From Pseudomonas sp. N3-W (lineage in GTDB: Bacteria; Pseudomonadota; Gammaproteobacteria; Pseudomonadales; Pseudomonadaceae), in NCBI RefSeq assembly GCF_024970185.1, contig NZ_CP103965.1:368001-432000 (forward strand): a stretch of DNA of 64,000 nt, given 5' to 3'. A program made the translations under genes and the position numbers. Under the pieces are notes generated by a model that saw only the letters and a list, made by a program, of their open reading frames with translations, had not been told where the DNA came from and searched no databases. This document shows, in pieces, positions 1 to 8,643 of this stretch; within the stretch, counting starts at the first letter, position 1, and every line of letters starts with the position of its first letter.

Positions 1-1162
1 CGCTGTCTTGCTCGTTGGTGATCTTGGCCTTGCGCACTTCGATGTCCGGCACAATGCCCTGGGCCTGGATCGAGCGGCCGTTCGGCGTGAAGTACAGCGC
101 GGTGGTGATCTTCAGGGCGCGGTCGTTGTTCAGCGGCAGCACGGTCTGAACCGAGCCTTTACCGAAACTGGTGGTGCCCATCAGCACAGCGCGCTTGTGG
201 TCCTGCAAGGCGCCGGCAACAATCTCGGAGGCCGAGGCGCTGCCGCCGTTGATCAGCACGACCATCGGCACGGCTTCGCTTTCGTCCTTGCCGGTGGCGG
301 AGAAACGCAGCTCGGAGTTGGCGATGCGGCCCTTGGTGTAGACGATCAGGCCTTTGGTGATGAAGTGGTCGACCACTTCCACCGCTGCCTGCAGCACGCC
401 GCCGGGGTTGTTACGCAGGTCGAGAACGATGCCGTTGAGCTTCTTGCCGTTGTCCTTGCGCAGCTTGGCCAGGGCCTTGGAGACTTCTTCGCCGGTCTTG
501 ACCTGGAACTGCGTGATGCGGATGTAGCCGTAGCCCGATTCCAGCAACTGGCTCTTCACGCTCTTCACCTGGATGATGGCGCGGGCCAGGGTCACGTCGA
601 ACGGCGTACCGCCGTCGCGCACCAGGGTCAGGGTGATTTTCTGGCCGATCTTGCCGCGCATCTTGTCCACGGCTTCAGTCATGGTCTGGCCACGGGTTGG
701 CGCGCCGTTGATCTTGACGATGAAGTCGCCCGCCTGGATGCCAGCCTTGGACGCCGGTGTGTCATCGATTGGCGAAACAACCTTGATGAAGCCGTCCTCG
801 GCGCCGACTTCGATGCCCAGGCCGCCGAATTCGCCGCTGGTGCTTTCCTGCAGCTCGGTGAAGTCTTCAGGGCCAAGGTAGGCGGAGTGTGGATCGAGGT
901 TGCTGAGCATGCCTTTGATGGCGTTTTCCAGCAGGGTCTTGTCGTCAACCGGTTCGACATAGGCAGCCTTGATCCGGTCCATGACCTCGGCAAAGGTGCG
1001 CAACTCTTCCAGAGGCAGCGGCGCCTTGGTGGTCGCAGCGGTGCCCGCAGGTGCAACGGCTGGCGCGGCCGCCGGGGCAGGTTGAGCGGCAAACGCCAGA
1101 GGCGCGCCGATCACCAGGGCGATCGTCAGGGCCAGCGAGGTAAGGCGGGACAAATGCAGCAT
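1..1162 (-). CDS. ctpA: S41 family carboxy-terminal processing protease (CtpA/Prc type), C-terminus cut by window edge
   Basis: A periplasmic serine protease that trims the C-terminal ends of exported proteins. The ATG at 1162 begins a signal peptide (about residues 1-25, ending near AFA) followed by an Ala/Pro-rich linker, the S41 N-terminal helices, a PDZ domain (about 85-175) and the protease core. Catalytic Ser lies at about residue 310 in GGSASASE, and the partner Lys about 25 residues later in FGKGS, so both catalytic residues are present. The last codons are missing because the gene runs off the window. It lies 31 bp downstream of the EnvC-family gene in the same orientation, so it is probably co-transcribed with gpmI and envC. 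Family assignment is firm; which Ctp paralogue it is, is inferred from size and context. Confidence 0.93.
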   Translation of the reverse strand, partial: MLHLSRLTSLALTIALVIGAPLAFAAQPAPAAAPAVAPAGTAATTKAPLPLEELRTFAEVMDRIKAAYVEPVDDKTLLENAIKGMLSNLDPHSAYLGPEDFTELQESTSGEFGGLGIEVGAEDGFIKVVSPIDDTPASKAGIQAGDFIVKINGAPTRGQTMTEAVDKMRGKIGQKITLTLVRDGGTPFDVTLARAIIQVKSVKSQLLESGYGYIRITQFQVKTGEEVSKALAKLRKDNGKKLNGIVLDLRNNPGGVLQAAVEVVDHFITKGLIVYTKGRIANSELRFSATGKDESEAVPMVVLINGGSASASEIVAGALQDHKRAVLMGTTSFGKGSVQTVLPLNNDRALKITTALYFTPNGRSIQAQGIVPDIEVRKAKITNEQDS

Positions 1163-1193
1163 GTCGAACGAACTCCTGAATTAGGTGCAGTGC

Positions 1194-2480
1194 TTATCCT
1201 TGCGCACGGCACCATTGCGCTGGATCACTCGGGTGACCCTGCTGACGAATTGCGAAATACAGCGCTGGTGTGTCCTGCCCGCCACTGCTACCGACAGTGG
1301 AGATGGACTCACCGGCTTTTACTACGTCACCGGCAGACTTGAGCAACGTCTGGTTGTGACCATAAAGACTCAAGAAACCGTTGCCATGGTCGAGAATCAC
1401 CAGCAGCCCGGCGCCTCGCAACCAGTCGGCGAACACCACACGCCCGCCATGCACGGCGTGCACCTGGCTGCCGGCGGCGGCGCTGATCATCACGCCGTCC
1501 CACTTGGTCCGGGCGTCGTCGCCACGGCTTTCACCGAAGCGTGCAAGCAGTCGACCATCAACCGGCCATGGAAGTTTTCCCCGAGCCGAAGCAAATGCAC
1601 CGCCAAACGTCTCGCCTGAACTTGAGACCAGGGCGCCGGGCGTTGATTTTGCGGGTTTGCGTGGGGCGTCGGTGTTTTCAGCCTGAGCCTCACGTAAACG
1701 CTTTTTTTCGGCTTCCTGCTGGGCGATCAGCGCTTTCTGGCGCGCTTCTTCTGCCTCTCGGGCCTGACGGGCCAAGGTTTCTTCGATGGTTTTAAGGACT
1801 TTAGACAGGTCTGCCTGATCTTGCTCGCGGGCGGCGAGTTTCTGATCGCGGGCCTTCACGTCGTTATTGAGCTTGGCCAGCACTTGCTGGCGCTCCTTGC
1901 GGACCTTGTCGAGTTCGTCGCGCTGGCTGTCGAGGCTGCTTTTCTGCACCAGTAGCTGGGCCTGCTGCATGGAGATGTCTTTTTCGACGTTGGCCAATTG
2001 ACGCAGTGTTTCGTTGAAATTCTTCAACTGCTCCAGGCGGGCCTGGCTCAGGTAGTCGTAATAGGTGAGGGTGCGGGCGAATTTTTCCGGGTTCTGCTGG
2101 TTGAGCAGCAACTTGAGGTACTCCTGACGGCCGTTCTGATAGGCCGCACGGGCCTGAATGGCGATCAGTCGTTGCTGTTCAATGCGCGCGCTCTGGAGTT
2201 TTTTTTTCTCACCATCGAGACGCTGCAGCTCGGATTCGCTTTTCTTCAGCTCTTTTTGCAGGGCATCAACCTGCTTCTCGAGCTTGCCCATCTCGGTCTC
2301 GGTGCCCTTGAGGTCTTTCTGCACACCGGATTTTTCTTCCTGGAGCTTGCCCAGCAGCTTCTTCAGCTCGGCAATGTCCTGACGCGTGGCGTCCAACTGT
2401 TGTTGGGTTTGCGCGCGCTCGTCAGCGAAGGCCGGTTGGAGCAGGCAAGTCAGAGCAAGGGCGATCAGGACGCGAAGCAT
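1194..2480 (-). CDS. envC: EnvC-family murein hydrolase activator (coiled coil plus degenerate LytM/M23 domain)
   Basis: Predicted periplasmic activator of cell-division amidases, 428 aa. A signal peptide (about 1-20) is followed by a long Gln/Lys/Glu-rich coiled coil (about 22-270) and a C-terminal LytM domain (about 300-428). The LytM metal-binding positions are degenerate: the usual HxGxD is WDGVM and the HxH motif reads ALYFAI, so it should activate an amidase rather than cut peptidoglycan itself, as is known for EnvC. I chose the ATG at 2480 because it begins the signal peptide; the frame stays open upstream to 2663 but that extension translates REP sequence. It lies between gpmI and ctpA on the minus strand, like E. 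coli gpmI-envC. Confidence 0.92.
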   Translation of the reverse strand: MLRVLIALALTCLLQPAFADERAQTQQQLDATRQDIAELKKLLGKLQEEKSGVQKDLKGTETEMGKLEKQVDALQKELKKSESELQRLDGEKKKLQSARIEQQRLIAIQARAAYQNGRQEYLKLLLNQQNPEKFARTLTYYDYLSQARLEQLKNFNETLRQLANVEKDISMQQAQLLVQKSSLDSQRDELDKVRKERQQVLAKLNNDVKARDQKLAAREQDQADLSKVLKTIEETLARQAREAEEARQKALIAQQEAEKKRLREAQAENTDAPRKPAKSTPGALVSSSGETFGGAFASARGKLPWPVDGRLLARFGESRGDDARTKWDGVMISAAAGSQVHAVHGGRVVFADWLRGAGLLVILDHGNGFLSLYGHNQTLLKSAGDVVKAGESISTVGSSGGQDTPALYFAIRQQGHPSDPAQWCRAQG

Positions 2481-2624
2481 AGAGGCGGGCGACACCAGGG
2501 AAAGGGACGGCCTAGTATGCCCGCCAAGCGCCGCAAAAAAAATGCCCATTTGGGGCTGTGTGATAACTGGAGTGGGAGCTGAAGGTTTCAAGGCAGGTTT
2601 AATCTCTGAAAAACACCAAAAACC

Positions 2625-2717
2625 ACTGTGGGAGCGAGCCTGCTCGCGAAGGCCGCCTGACATTCAACATAGTTGTTGGCTGTCAGATTGCTATCGCGAG
2701 CAGGCTCGCTCCCACAG
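2625..2717. repeat. REP pair (inverted)
   Basis: Two inverted copies of the GTGGGAGCGAGCCTGCTCGCG type REP flank a short spacer, between gpmI and envC. It can fold into a long hairpin and may stabilise or attenuate the upstream gpmI message. Confidence 0.9.
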
Positions 2718-2742
2718 GGTTTAACGGTGTTTGAAAGACCGA

Positions 2743-4272
2743 TTACACCAGAATCGAAGTCCCGGTCATCTCCTTCGGCTTTTCCAGCCCCATCAACATC
2801 AGCATGGTCGGCGCCACATCAGCCAGCACGCCGCCTTTGCGCACCTTGAAGTCGCGCTTGCCGACATAAATGAACGGCACCGGTTCGGTGGTGTGGGCGG
2901 TGTGGGCCTGGTGGGTGACTTCGTCGGACATTTTCTCGACGTTGCCGTGGTCAGCGGTGATCAGTGCTTCGCCGCCGACCTTTTCCAGCGCCTCGACAAT
3001 ACGGCCCACGCACAGGTCCAGGCATTCCACGGCTTTGACCGCCGCGTCGAACACGCCGCTATGGCCGACCATGTCGCCGTTGGCGTAGTTGACCACGATC
3101 ACGTCATAACGCTGGTTTTCAATGGCGTCGACGATGCGGTCAGTGACTTGCGGCGCACTCATTTCCGGCTGCAAGTCGTAGGTGGCGACTTTCGGCGATG
3201 GAATAAGGATGCGTTCTTCACCCGGAAACGGTTCTTCACGGCCGCCGGAGAAAAAGAAGGTCACGTGGGCATATTTTTCGGTTTCGGCGATGCGCAGTTG
3301 GGTCTTGCCGTTTTTCGCCAGGTAATCGCCCAGCACGTTTTCCAGGCTGCCGGCGGCGAAGGCCGAAGGTGCAGGAATGCTGGCGGCGTATTGGGTCAGC
3401 ATCACGAAACCGGCCAGTTTTGGCTGGCGCGCGCGTTCGAATTCCTTGAACCCGTCTTCGACGAACACGCGGGTCAGCTCACGGGCGCGGTCGGCGCGGA
3501 AGTTCATGAACACCACGGCGTCGCCGTCCTCGACCTTCACCGGCTCGCCGATGCTGGTGGCTTTGACGAATTCGTCGCTCTCGCCACGGGCGTAGGCCGC
3601 TTCCAGGCCTTCCTGGGCGGTGGCGGCGTTGAATTGGCCGTTGCCGTCGACAATCAGGTTGTAGGCCTGGGCCACGCGGTCCCAACGGTTGTCGCGATCC
3701 ATGGCGAAATAACGGCCAACGAGGCTGGCGATCCGGCCTTTGCCGAGGGTCTTGAAGGTTTCATCCAGCAGTTCGATGGAAGACTGCGCGCTTTTCGGCG
3801 GCGTGTCGCGGCCATCGAGGAAGGCGTGCAGGTAGATTTTTTCAGCGCCGCGCTTGTAGGCCAGTTCGGCCATGGCGACCAAGTGATCCTGGTGGCTGTG
3901 CACGCCGCCATCGGACAGCAGGCCCATGAAATGCACGGCTTTGCCGGCAGCCACGGCTTTATCGACAGCGGCGCAGATGGTCGGGTTCTCGAAGAACTCG
4001 CCATCGCGGATCGATTTGGTCACGCGGGTGAAGTCCTGATACACCACGCGACCGGCGCCGAGGTTCATGTGGCCGACTTCGGAGTTGCCCATCTGGCCGT
4101 CCGGCAAGCCGACGTCCATGCCGCTGCCCGAGATCAGACCGTTGGGCACAGTGGCCGTCAGGCGGTCCAGCACAGGCTTTTTCGCCGAGTACACGGCGTT
4201 GGCTTCGTGGCTTTCACTGTGACCGAAGCCATCGAGAATGATCAGTACCAAAGGTTTAGGCGTGGTAGTCAT
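2743..4272 (-). CDS. gpmI: 2,3-bisphosphoglycerate-independent phosphoglycerate mutase
   Basis: Interconverts 3-phosphoglycerate and 2-phosphoglycerate in glycolysis and gluconeogenesis, with a phosphoserine intermediate and two metal ions; cytoplasmic. The 509-aa length is typical of the family. Visible motifs are the N-terminal metal-site segment LIILDGFG, the catalytic-serine segment [14 protein letters not shown] and the late metal-site segment TADHGN. The start is placed at ATG 4272 ([10 protein letters not shown]), not at the upstream in-frame ATG at 4341, because homologues begin just before the LVLIILDG strand. First gene of a probable gpmI-envC-ctpA transcript, divergent from the rhodanese-grxC-secB operon. 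Confidence 0.97.
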   Translation of the reverse strand: MTTTPKPLVLIILDGFGHSESHEANAVYSAKKPVLDRLTATVPNGLISGSGMDVGLPDGQMGNSEVGHMNLGAGRVVYQDFTRVTKSIRDGEFFENPTICAAVDKAVAAGKAVHFMGLLSDGGVHSHQDHLVAMAELAYKRGAEKIYLHAFLDGRDTPPKSAQSSIELLDETFKTLGKGRIASLVGRYFAMDRDNRWDRVAQAYNLIVDGNGQFNAATAQEGLEAAYARGESDEFVKATSIGEPVKVEDGDAVVFMNFRADRARELTRVFVEDGFKEFERARQPKLAGFVMLTQYAASIPAPSAFAAGSLENVLGDYLAKNGKTQLRIAETEKYAHVTFFFSGGREEPFPGEERILIPSPKVATYDLQPEMSAPQVTDRIVDAIENQRYDVIVVNYANGDMVGHSGVFDAAVKAVECLDLCVGRIVEALEKVGGEALITADHGNVEKMSDEVTHQAHTAHTTEPVPFIYVGKRDFKVRKGGVLADVAPTMLMLMGLEKPKEMTGTSILV

Positions 4273-4364
4273 GGATTCCGCTCGTGGCTGAGTTAAAAGA
4301 GGGCAATGGAAAAGGGAGTGGCAGTTTAAAGCCAAGTTCAATCCGCGTCACCGCCGGACGGGGT

Positions 4365-4392
4365 TTGGTGCACCATATGGGCTGTGTATACT
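4365..4392 (+). promoter_or_regulatory. candidate sigma-70 promoter for the rhodanese-grxC-secB operon
   Basis: A TTGGTG -35-like box (4365-4370) and a good TATACT -10 box (4387-4392) are separated by 16 bases, and the -10 box lies 32 bases upstream of the rhodanese ATG. The -35 match is poor, so this rests mainly on the -10 box and its position. Confidence 0.45.
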
Positions 4393-4424
4393 GGCCCACT
4401 TTTAACGCCCTGGAACCACCTTAA

Positions 4425-4838
4425 ATGCTTGATCACCTGATTGCATTTGCCACCACCCACTATCTGCTGGCCGGTATTTTCGTTGTTCTGCTGGCTCTGC
4501 TGATCGCCCATGAGATGAAAGGCGGCGGTCGCAGCCTGAGCACCGGCGAGCTGACCGGGCTGGTCAACAAGGACGCAGGCGTGGTGATCGACATTCGTCC
4601 GAGCAAGGATTTCGCCGCTGGCCACATCGTTGGCGCGCTGAATATTCCTCAGGACAAACTCACCGCCCGCATCGGCGAGCTGGAAAAGCACAAGGCCAAG
4701 ACCATCATTCTGGTCGACGCCATGGGCCAGACCGCTGGCACCCATGCCCGCGAACTGATGAAATCCGGCTTCACCGCCGCCAAGCTCTCCGGTGGCATTG
4801 CCAGCTGGAAGGGCGACAACCTGCCATTGGTGAAGTGA
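4425..4838 (+). CDS. membrane-anchored rhodanese-like protein (YibN type)
   Basis: 137 aa. One N-terminal transmembrane helix (about residues 10-27) is followed by a single rhodanese fold (about 40-135; IDIRPSKDFAAGHIVGALNIP is the typical first half). The active-site loop reads VDAMGQTAG where a catalytic rhodanese has a cysteine, so sulfurtransferase activity is unlikely; as I recall it, E. coli YibN also lacks this cysteine. The stop lies one base before the grxC start, and secB follows, matching E. coli yibN-grxC-secB. The operon suggests a role near protein export or thiol chemistry at the inner membrane, but the substrate is unknown. Confidence 0.9.
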   Translation: MLDHLIAFATTHYLLAGIFVVLLALLIAHEMKGGGRSLSTGELTGLVNKDAGVVIDIRPSKDFAAGHIVGALNIPQDKLTARIGELEKHKAKTIILVDAMGQTAGTHARELMKSGFTAAKLSGGIASWKGDNLPLVK

Positions 4839-4839
4839 G

Positions 4840-5094
4840 ATGAACAACGTCGTCGTCTATTCCAGCGATTACTGCCCTTATTGCTCGCGAGCCAAGTACC
4901 TGCTCGAGAACAAAGGCGTGGCCTTCGAAGAGATCAAGGTCGATGGCAAGCCACAGGTGCGCGCCGAGATGTCCAAAAAGGCCGGACGCACGTCCGTGCC
5001 GCAGATCTGGATTGGCGGCACTCACGTTGGCGGTTGTGATGATTTGTTTGCCCTGGAGCGCGCCGGCAAGCTCGACGCGCTGCTCAAGGCCTGA
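4840..5094 (+). CDS. grxC: glutaredoxin 3
   Basis: Glutathione-dependent dithiol oxidoreductase of 84 aa, the family's standard size. The dithiol CPYC active site is at about residues 12-15, followed by the [10 protein letters not shown] cis-proline segment and the glutathione-binding GGCDD turn near residue 63. It begins one base after the rhodanese stop and precedes secB by 41 bases, so the three are almost certainly one operon. Confidence 0.97.
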   Translation: MNNVVVYSSDYCPYCSRAKYLLENKGVAFEEIKVDGKPQVRAEMSKKAGRTSVPQIWIGGTHVGGCDDLFALERAGKLDALLKA

Positions 5095-5135
5095 ATGCTT
5101 TCTTTATAAGACCCCAAGATCAGAAAGGATCTGAG

Positions 5136-5621
5136 ATGACTGACCAACAGAACACTGCAGCCAGCGAAGAAGAAACCGCACCGCAATTCTCCTTGCAGCG
5201 CATCTACGTACGTGACTTGTCCTTCGAAGCCCCAAAAAGCCCGGCAATCTTTCGCCAGCAGTGGGAGCCGAGCGTCGGTCTGGATCTGAACACCCGTCAA
5301 AAGTCCCTGGAAGGCGACTTCCACGAAGTCGTGCTGACATTGTCCGTGACTGTTAAAAACGGTGACGAAGTGGCGTTCATCGCTGAAGTGCAACAGGCCG
5401 GGATCTTCCTGATCAAGAACCTGGACGAGGCTTCGATGAGCCACACGCTGGGCGCGTTCTGCCCGAACATCCTGTTCCCGTATGCTCGCGAGACCCTGGA
5501 CAGCCTGGTGACCCGTGGTTCGTTCCCGGCCCTGATGCTGGCTCCGGTGAACTTCGATGCGCTGTACGCACAAGAACTGCAACGCATGCAGGGCGCGGGC
5601 GAGACTCCGACGGTTCAATAA
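5136..5621 (+). CDS. secB: protein-export chaperone SecB
   Basis: Homotetrameric cytoplasmic chaperone that keeps preproteins unfolded and hands them to SecA. 161 aa with the conserved [16 protein letters not shown] opening, the [15 protein letters not shown] segment and a short acidic/polar tail. A GAAAGGATC ribosome-binding site precedes the ATG. Third gene of the rhodanese-grxC-secB operon. A REP pair follows its stop. Confidence 0.98.
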   Translation: MTDQQNTAASEEETAPQFSLQRIYVRDLSFEAPKSPAIFRQQWEPSVGLDLNTRQKSLEGDFHEVVLTLSVTVKNGDEVAFIAEVQQAGIFLIKNLDEASMSHTLGAFCPNILFPYARETLDSLVTRGSFPALMLAPVNFDALYAQELQRMQGAGETPTVQ

Positions 5622-5630
5622 GCGGTCCAA

Positions 5631-5720
5631 TGTGGGAGCGAGCTTGCTCGCGATGGGGTCATCAGCTTCAACATTAATGTTGACTGACACACCGCCATCG
5701 CGAGCAAGCTCGCTCCCACA
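5631..5720. repeat. REP pair (inverted)
   Basis: Inverted copies of GTGGGAGCGAGCTTGCTCGCGATGG between the convergent secB and trmL ends; a long hairpin on either strand that can act as a 3' stabiliser or terminator for both. Confidence 0.9.
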
Positions 5721-5732
5721 TTTTTTTGCGTG

Positions 5733-6188
5733 TTATTTAAAGCCCAGCTGACGCCAGCCTTCGTACACGGCCACCGCCACGGTGTTGGACAGGTTCAAGC
5801 TGCGGCAGCCTTCGCGCATGGGCAGGCGCAGGCGTTGTTCGCCGGGCAGCGCATCCAGCACTTCGGCGGGCAGGCCACGGCTTTCCGGGCCGAACAGGAA
5901 GGCGTCGCCCTCGGCGAAGCTGGCATCGTGGAACGGCCGAGAACCCTTGGTGGTGAAGGCGAACAGCCGTGGATGGCCAAGGCTCTCCAGGCAGCTGGCG
6001 AGGTCGGCGTGGCGCTGCAGGGTGGCGTACTCGTGGTAGTCGAGGCCGGCCCGGCGCAGGCGCTTGTCGTCCATCTCGAAGCCCAGCGGCTCGATCAAAT
6101 GCAGGTGGCAGCCACTGTTGGCGCACAGCCTGATAACGTTGCCGGTATTCGGCGGAATTTCTGGTTGGAAAAGGATGACGTGAAACAT
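5733..6188 (-). CDS. trmL: tRNA (cytidine/uridine-34 2'-O)-methyltransferase
   Basis: SPOUT-class methyltransferase that 2'-O-methylates the wobble base of tRNA-Leu isoacceptors using S-adenosylmethionine. 151 aa. The sequence has the canonical opening MFHVILFQPEIPPNTGN, the knot-region LFGPESRGLP and the C-terminal SLNLSNTVAVAVYE. The start at 6188 is fixed by the conserved opening; the frame remains open upstream to 6695 but that region is the neighbour's coding sequence. The start codon shares CATG with the start of the divergent gene at 6187. Confidence 0.96.
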   Translation of the reverse strand: MFHVILFQPEIPPNTGNVIRLCANSGCHLHLIEPLGFEMDDKRLRRAGLDYHEYATLQRHADLASCLESLGHPRLFAFTTKGSRPFHDASFAEGDAFLFGPESRGLPAEVLDALPGEQRLRLPMREGCRSLNLSNTVAVAVYEGWRQLGFK

Positions 6189-6627
6189 GCACGGCTCCGA
6201 AGGTAAAGATGACGCGCATTCTACGCCGCAAGCGGATCCGCGTTCGAAACTATTCCCGCGGGTGATGGGTTCTTTGGCGATTGTCGGGCTGATGGTCGGA
6301 CTGATGATCGGTCGCCTGACCACACCAGACCCCAGCGTGCTGCAGCAGGTCGAGGTCACCCGCGATGGCCTGGTGGTGTGGTTCAACAACGAACCCAAGA
6401 CCCACGGCGAAATTATCGATGGCAGTGTTGCACTGCTGTTCGAGGCCGAAGGCAAGGCGCAGAAAGGCCAACTCAAGCTCAACGACAAAGGCGTCAACTG
6501 GCGGGTGCGTTTGAGTGATGGGGGATTGTTGCTGTCGCTGGTGGCGGCGCGGCCGCTGCAAGGCGAGTGGGCCGGCAGCAAGGTCGATGGCCGCTGGCGG
6601 CTGGAGATCCATCTCCGGGAGCAATAA
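6187..6627 (+). CDS. hypothetical single-pass membrane protein
   Basis: 146 aa, not recognised. A polar, charged N-terminus (about 1-25) is followed by one hydrophobic segment (about 27-46, GSLAIVGLMVGLMIG) and a mostly beta-type soluble domain with alternating hydrophobic residues, likely periplasmic. If ATG 6187 is used, its start codon overlaps that of the divergent trmL. A downstream in-frame ATG at 6265 begins directly before the membrane segment and would leave 76 bases between the genes; neither start has a strong ribosome-binding site. It is followed immediately by a three-copy repeat array and, about 290 bases on, by a strong terminator. Confidence 0.75.
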   Translation: MHGSEGKDDAHSTPQADPRSKLFPRVMGSLAIVGLMVGLMIGRLTTPDPSVLQQVEVTRDGLVVWFNNEPKTHGEIIDGSVALLFEAEGKAQKGQLKLNDKGVNWRVRLSDGGLLLSLVAARPLQGEWAGSKVDGRWRLEIHLREQ

Positions 6628-6835
6628 AAGAGGGAATCCCCGGCCTGCCTGTACCAAGGTTCCCAAAACGGCAGGGCTTGCGCATTGCATCGCAAGCCCG
6701 GTGTAAAGAAGGAACCCCTGACCTGCCTGTATCAAGGGCCCCAAAACGGGGTGGGCTCGTCGCGGTGGCGGTGTGAGCCCGATGTAAAGAGGGGAATCCC
6801 CGGCCTGCCTGTACCAAGGTCCCCGAAACCGGGTA
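6628..6835. repeat. three-copy non-REP repeat with internal hairpins
   Basis: The segment GGAATCCCCGGCCTGCC and its continuation (TGTACCAAGG, CCCAAAACGGGG) recurs at 6633, 6711 and 6793, at 78 and 82 base spacing. Units are linked by hairpins: GGGCTTGCG/CGCAAGCCC (6674-6682 with 6691-6699) and GGGCTC/GAGCCC (6753-6758 with 6775-6780). Each unit is preceded by a TAAAGA-type box. It does not match the REP family used elsewhere in the window. Confidence 0.8.
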
Positions 6836-6916
6836 GTGAACTGAATCACTGAATGGACTATTGCAGGGGGCGTGCCAGGTTTTAACAAATTGGTACAGAA
6901 AAATGCCTTTAAACGT
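6836..6916. other. non-coding stretch between repeat array and terminator
   Basis: AT-richer than its surroundings, no coding frame worth calling. It ends directly in a strong intrinsic terminator, so it could be a 3' UTR or the body of a small RNA. No convincing promoter is visible. Confidence 0.35.
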
Positions 6917-6951
6917 CGAAAGCCCCGTATTACGGGGCTTTCGTGTTTTTT
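6917..6951 (+). terminator. strong intrinsic terminator
   Basis: A 12-bp perfect stem CGAAAGCCCCGT/ACGGGGCTTTCG is followed by TGTTTTTT. It lies about 290 bases past the stop of the 146-aa membrane protein and upstream of the convergent ntrC end. Confidence 0.85.
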
Positions 6952-7051
6952 CGATCATCATTCGATTGCGAAAGCAGGCAGGGTTCTGGATCAATGTTTG
7001 TGCGCGATTGCGGTTCATGGTGCCTTCTGGCGGTGCATGGGGGCCAAAAAG

Positions 7052-7146
7052 CATCGCGAGCAAGCTCGCTCCCACATTGGATTTTCGGTGTTTTCATTAT
7101 CGAATGAACACCATCGAACCCTGTGGGAGCGAGCTTGCTCGCGATT
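7052..7146. repeat. REP pair (inverted)
   Basis: CGCGAGCAAGCTCGCTCCCAC and its inverted partner GTGGGAGCGAGCTTGCTCGCG flank about 50 bases, downstream of ntrC. Confidence 0.9.
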
Positions 7147-7206
7147 GGCCTAATGGTCAGTGAAGAACCAAAGGCTGCTTATTTGATCGTCCCCGCGCGG
7201 AAGGGC

Positions 7207-8643
7207 TTAGCCCTCTTCCCCCTCATCATCATCCCCACCATCCACCTTCATCCCCAATTCCTTGATCTTGCGGGTCAGGGTATTGCGCCCCCAACCCAGC
7301 AACACCGCGGCATCGCGGCGGCGGCCAGCGGTGTGTTTGAGGGCGGTCTCGATCATGATCCGCTCGAAGGCCGGCACGGCGCTGTCCAGCAGGCTCGACT
7401 GCCCGCGAGCCAGGGCCTGATCGGCCCATTGGCGCAGCGCCTGTTCCCAGTTGGTCACCGGCGCCGAATCCTGCGGCAGGTTCAGCAGCTCTGGCGGCAG
7501 ATCGCTGATGTGCACTTCGCGACCGGAGGCCATCACCGTGATCCAGCGGCAGGTGTTCTCCAGCTGACGCACGTTGCCGCCCCACGGCAGGTTTTTCAGG
7601 TATTCCTCTGTTTCGCTTTTCAGCAGCTTCGGCTCCACCGCCAGTTCTTGCGCGGCGCGGCTGAGGAAGTGCTTGGCCAGGGTCGGAATGTCTTCGCGAC
7701 GGTCTGACAGCCGTGGAATGTGGATGCGAATCACGTTGAGACGGTGGAACAGGTCTTCGCGGAATTTCCCGGCGTGGACCAGTGTTTCCAGGTTCTGGTG
7801 CGTCGCGGCAATGATGCGCACGTCAACCTTCACCGGCACATGGCCGCCGACGCGATAGAACTCGCCATCGGCCAGGACCCGCAGCAGCCGGGTCTGGGTG
7901 TCTGCCGGCATGTCGCCGATTTCGTCGAGGAACAGCGTGCCGCCATCGGCTTGTTCAAAGCGCCCGCGCCGCAGGTTGGCCGCGCCGGTGAATGCGCCTT
8001 TCTCATGGCCGAACAGCTCGGATTCCATCAGGTCCTTGGGGATCGCCGCCATGTTCAGCGCGATGAATGGCGAGCTGGCCCGAGGGCTGTGGCGGTGCAG
8101 GGCGTGGGCCACCAATTCTTTACCGGTGCCGGATTCGCCATTGATCAGCACGGTGATGTTGGAGTGGCTCAAGCGCCCGATGGCGCGAAACACTTCCTGC
8201 ATCGCTGGCGCTTCGCCGATGATTTCTGGTGTGCGGGTCAGGGCAACCGGCACTTCCAGGCCTTGCTGTTCCTGGGCGTGCTGGTTGGCGCGCTTGACCA
8301 GGGAAACCGCTTCATCGACATCAAACGGCTTGGGCAGGTATTCGAAGGCGCCACCCTGATAGGAGGCGACAGCGCTGTCCAGGTCGGAGTGAGCGGTCAT
8401 GATGATGACCGGCAGCCGTGGGTGCTGTTCGCGAATCCGCGCCAGAAGGTCCAGGCCGCTGGCGCCGGGCATGCGGATGTCGGAGATGATCACATCCGGC
8501 TGCTGGCGCGCCAGGCGGCTCATCACGCCGTCGGCGCTGTCGAAGCTTTGCGTGGTCATGCCTTCCTGCTGCAAGGCTTTTTCAAGGACCCAACGGATAG
8601 AACGGTCGTCATCGACGATCCACACGGTTTCACTACGGCTCAT
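7207..8643 (-). CDS. ntrC: nitrogen regulation response regulator NtrC (GlnG)
   Basis: Sigma-54 activator that turns on nitrogen-assimilation promoters when phosphorylated by NtrB. 478 aa: receiver domain (about 1-120) with phospho-acceptor Asp55 in [10 protein letters not shown]+ domain (about 145-380) with Walker A GESGTGKE, the sigma-54 contact loop GAFTGA and the Walker B segment [11 protein letters not shown], then a Fis-type helix-turn-helix ending near [15 protein letters not shown] and an acidic tail. Start ATG 8643 overlaps the ntrB stop by four bases. It should bind the sites noted at 9924-9940 and upstream of glnA. Confidence 0.98.
   Translation of the reverse strand: MSRSETVWIVDDDRSIRWVLEKALQQEGMTTQSFDSADGVMSRLARQQPDVIISDIRMPGASGLDLLARIREQHPRLPVIIMTAHSDLDSAVASYQGGAFEYLPKPFDVDEAVSLVKRANQHAQEQQGLEVPVALTRTPEIIGEAPAMQEVFRAIGRLSHSNITVLINGESGTGKELVAHALHRHSPRASSPFIALNMAAIPKDLMESELFGHEKGAFTGAANLRRGRFEQADGGTLFLDEIGDMPADTQTRLLRVLADGEFYRVGGHVPVKVDVRIIAATHQNLETLVHAGKFREDLFHRLNVIRIHIPRLSDRREDIPTLAKHFLSRAAQELAVEPKLLKSETEEYLKNLPWGGNVRQLENTCRWITVMASGREVHISDLPPELLNLPQDSAPVTNWEQALRQWADQALARGQSSLLDSAVPAFERIMIETALKHTAGRRRDAAVLLGWGRNTLTRKIKELGMKVDGGDDDEGEEG

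Noticed and set aside
2481..2663. N-terminal extension of envC
   Set aside because: It translates the REP element (GGLREQARSHSG type) and precedes the true signal peptide.
2731..4296. Long open frame antisense to gpmI (521 codons)
   Set aside because: Shadow of a high-GC gene; the gpmI frame has clear family motifs and the antisense one has none. The same holds for 11232-12881 (opposite glnA), 14644-16350 (opposite typA) and 17312-19633 (opposite glgP).
5557..5751. Small frames such as MGASLLAM... over REP regions
   Set aside because: They are made by REP sequence and occur at nearly every REP pair in the window; no independent evidence of coding.
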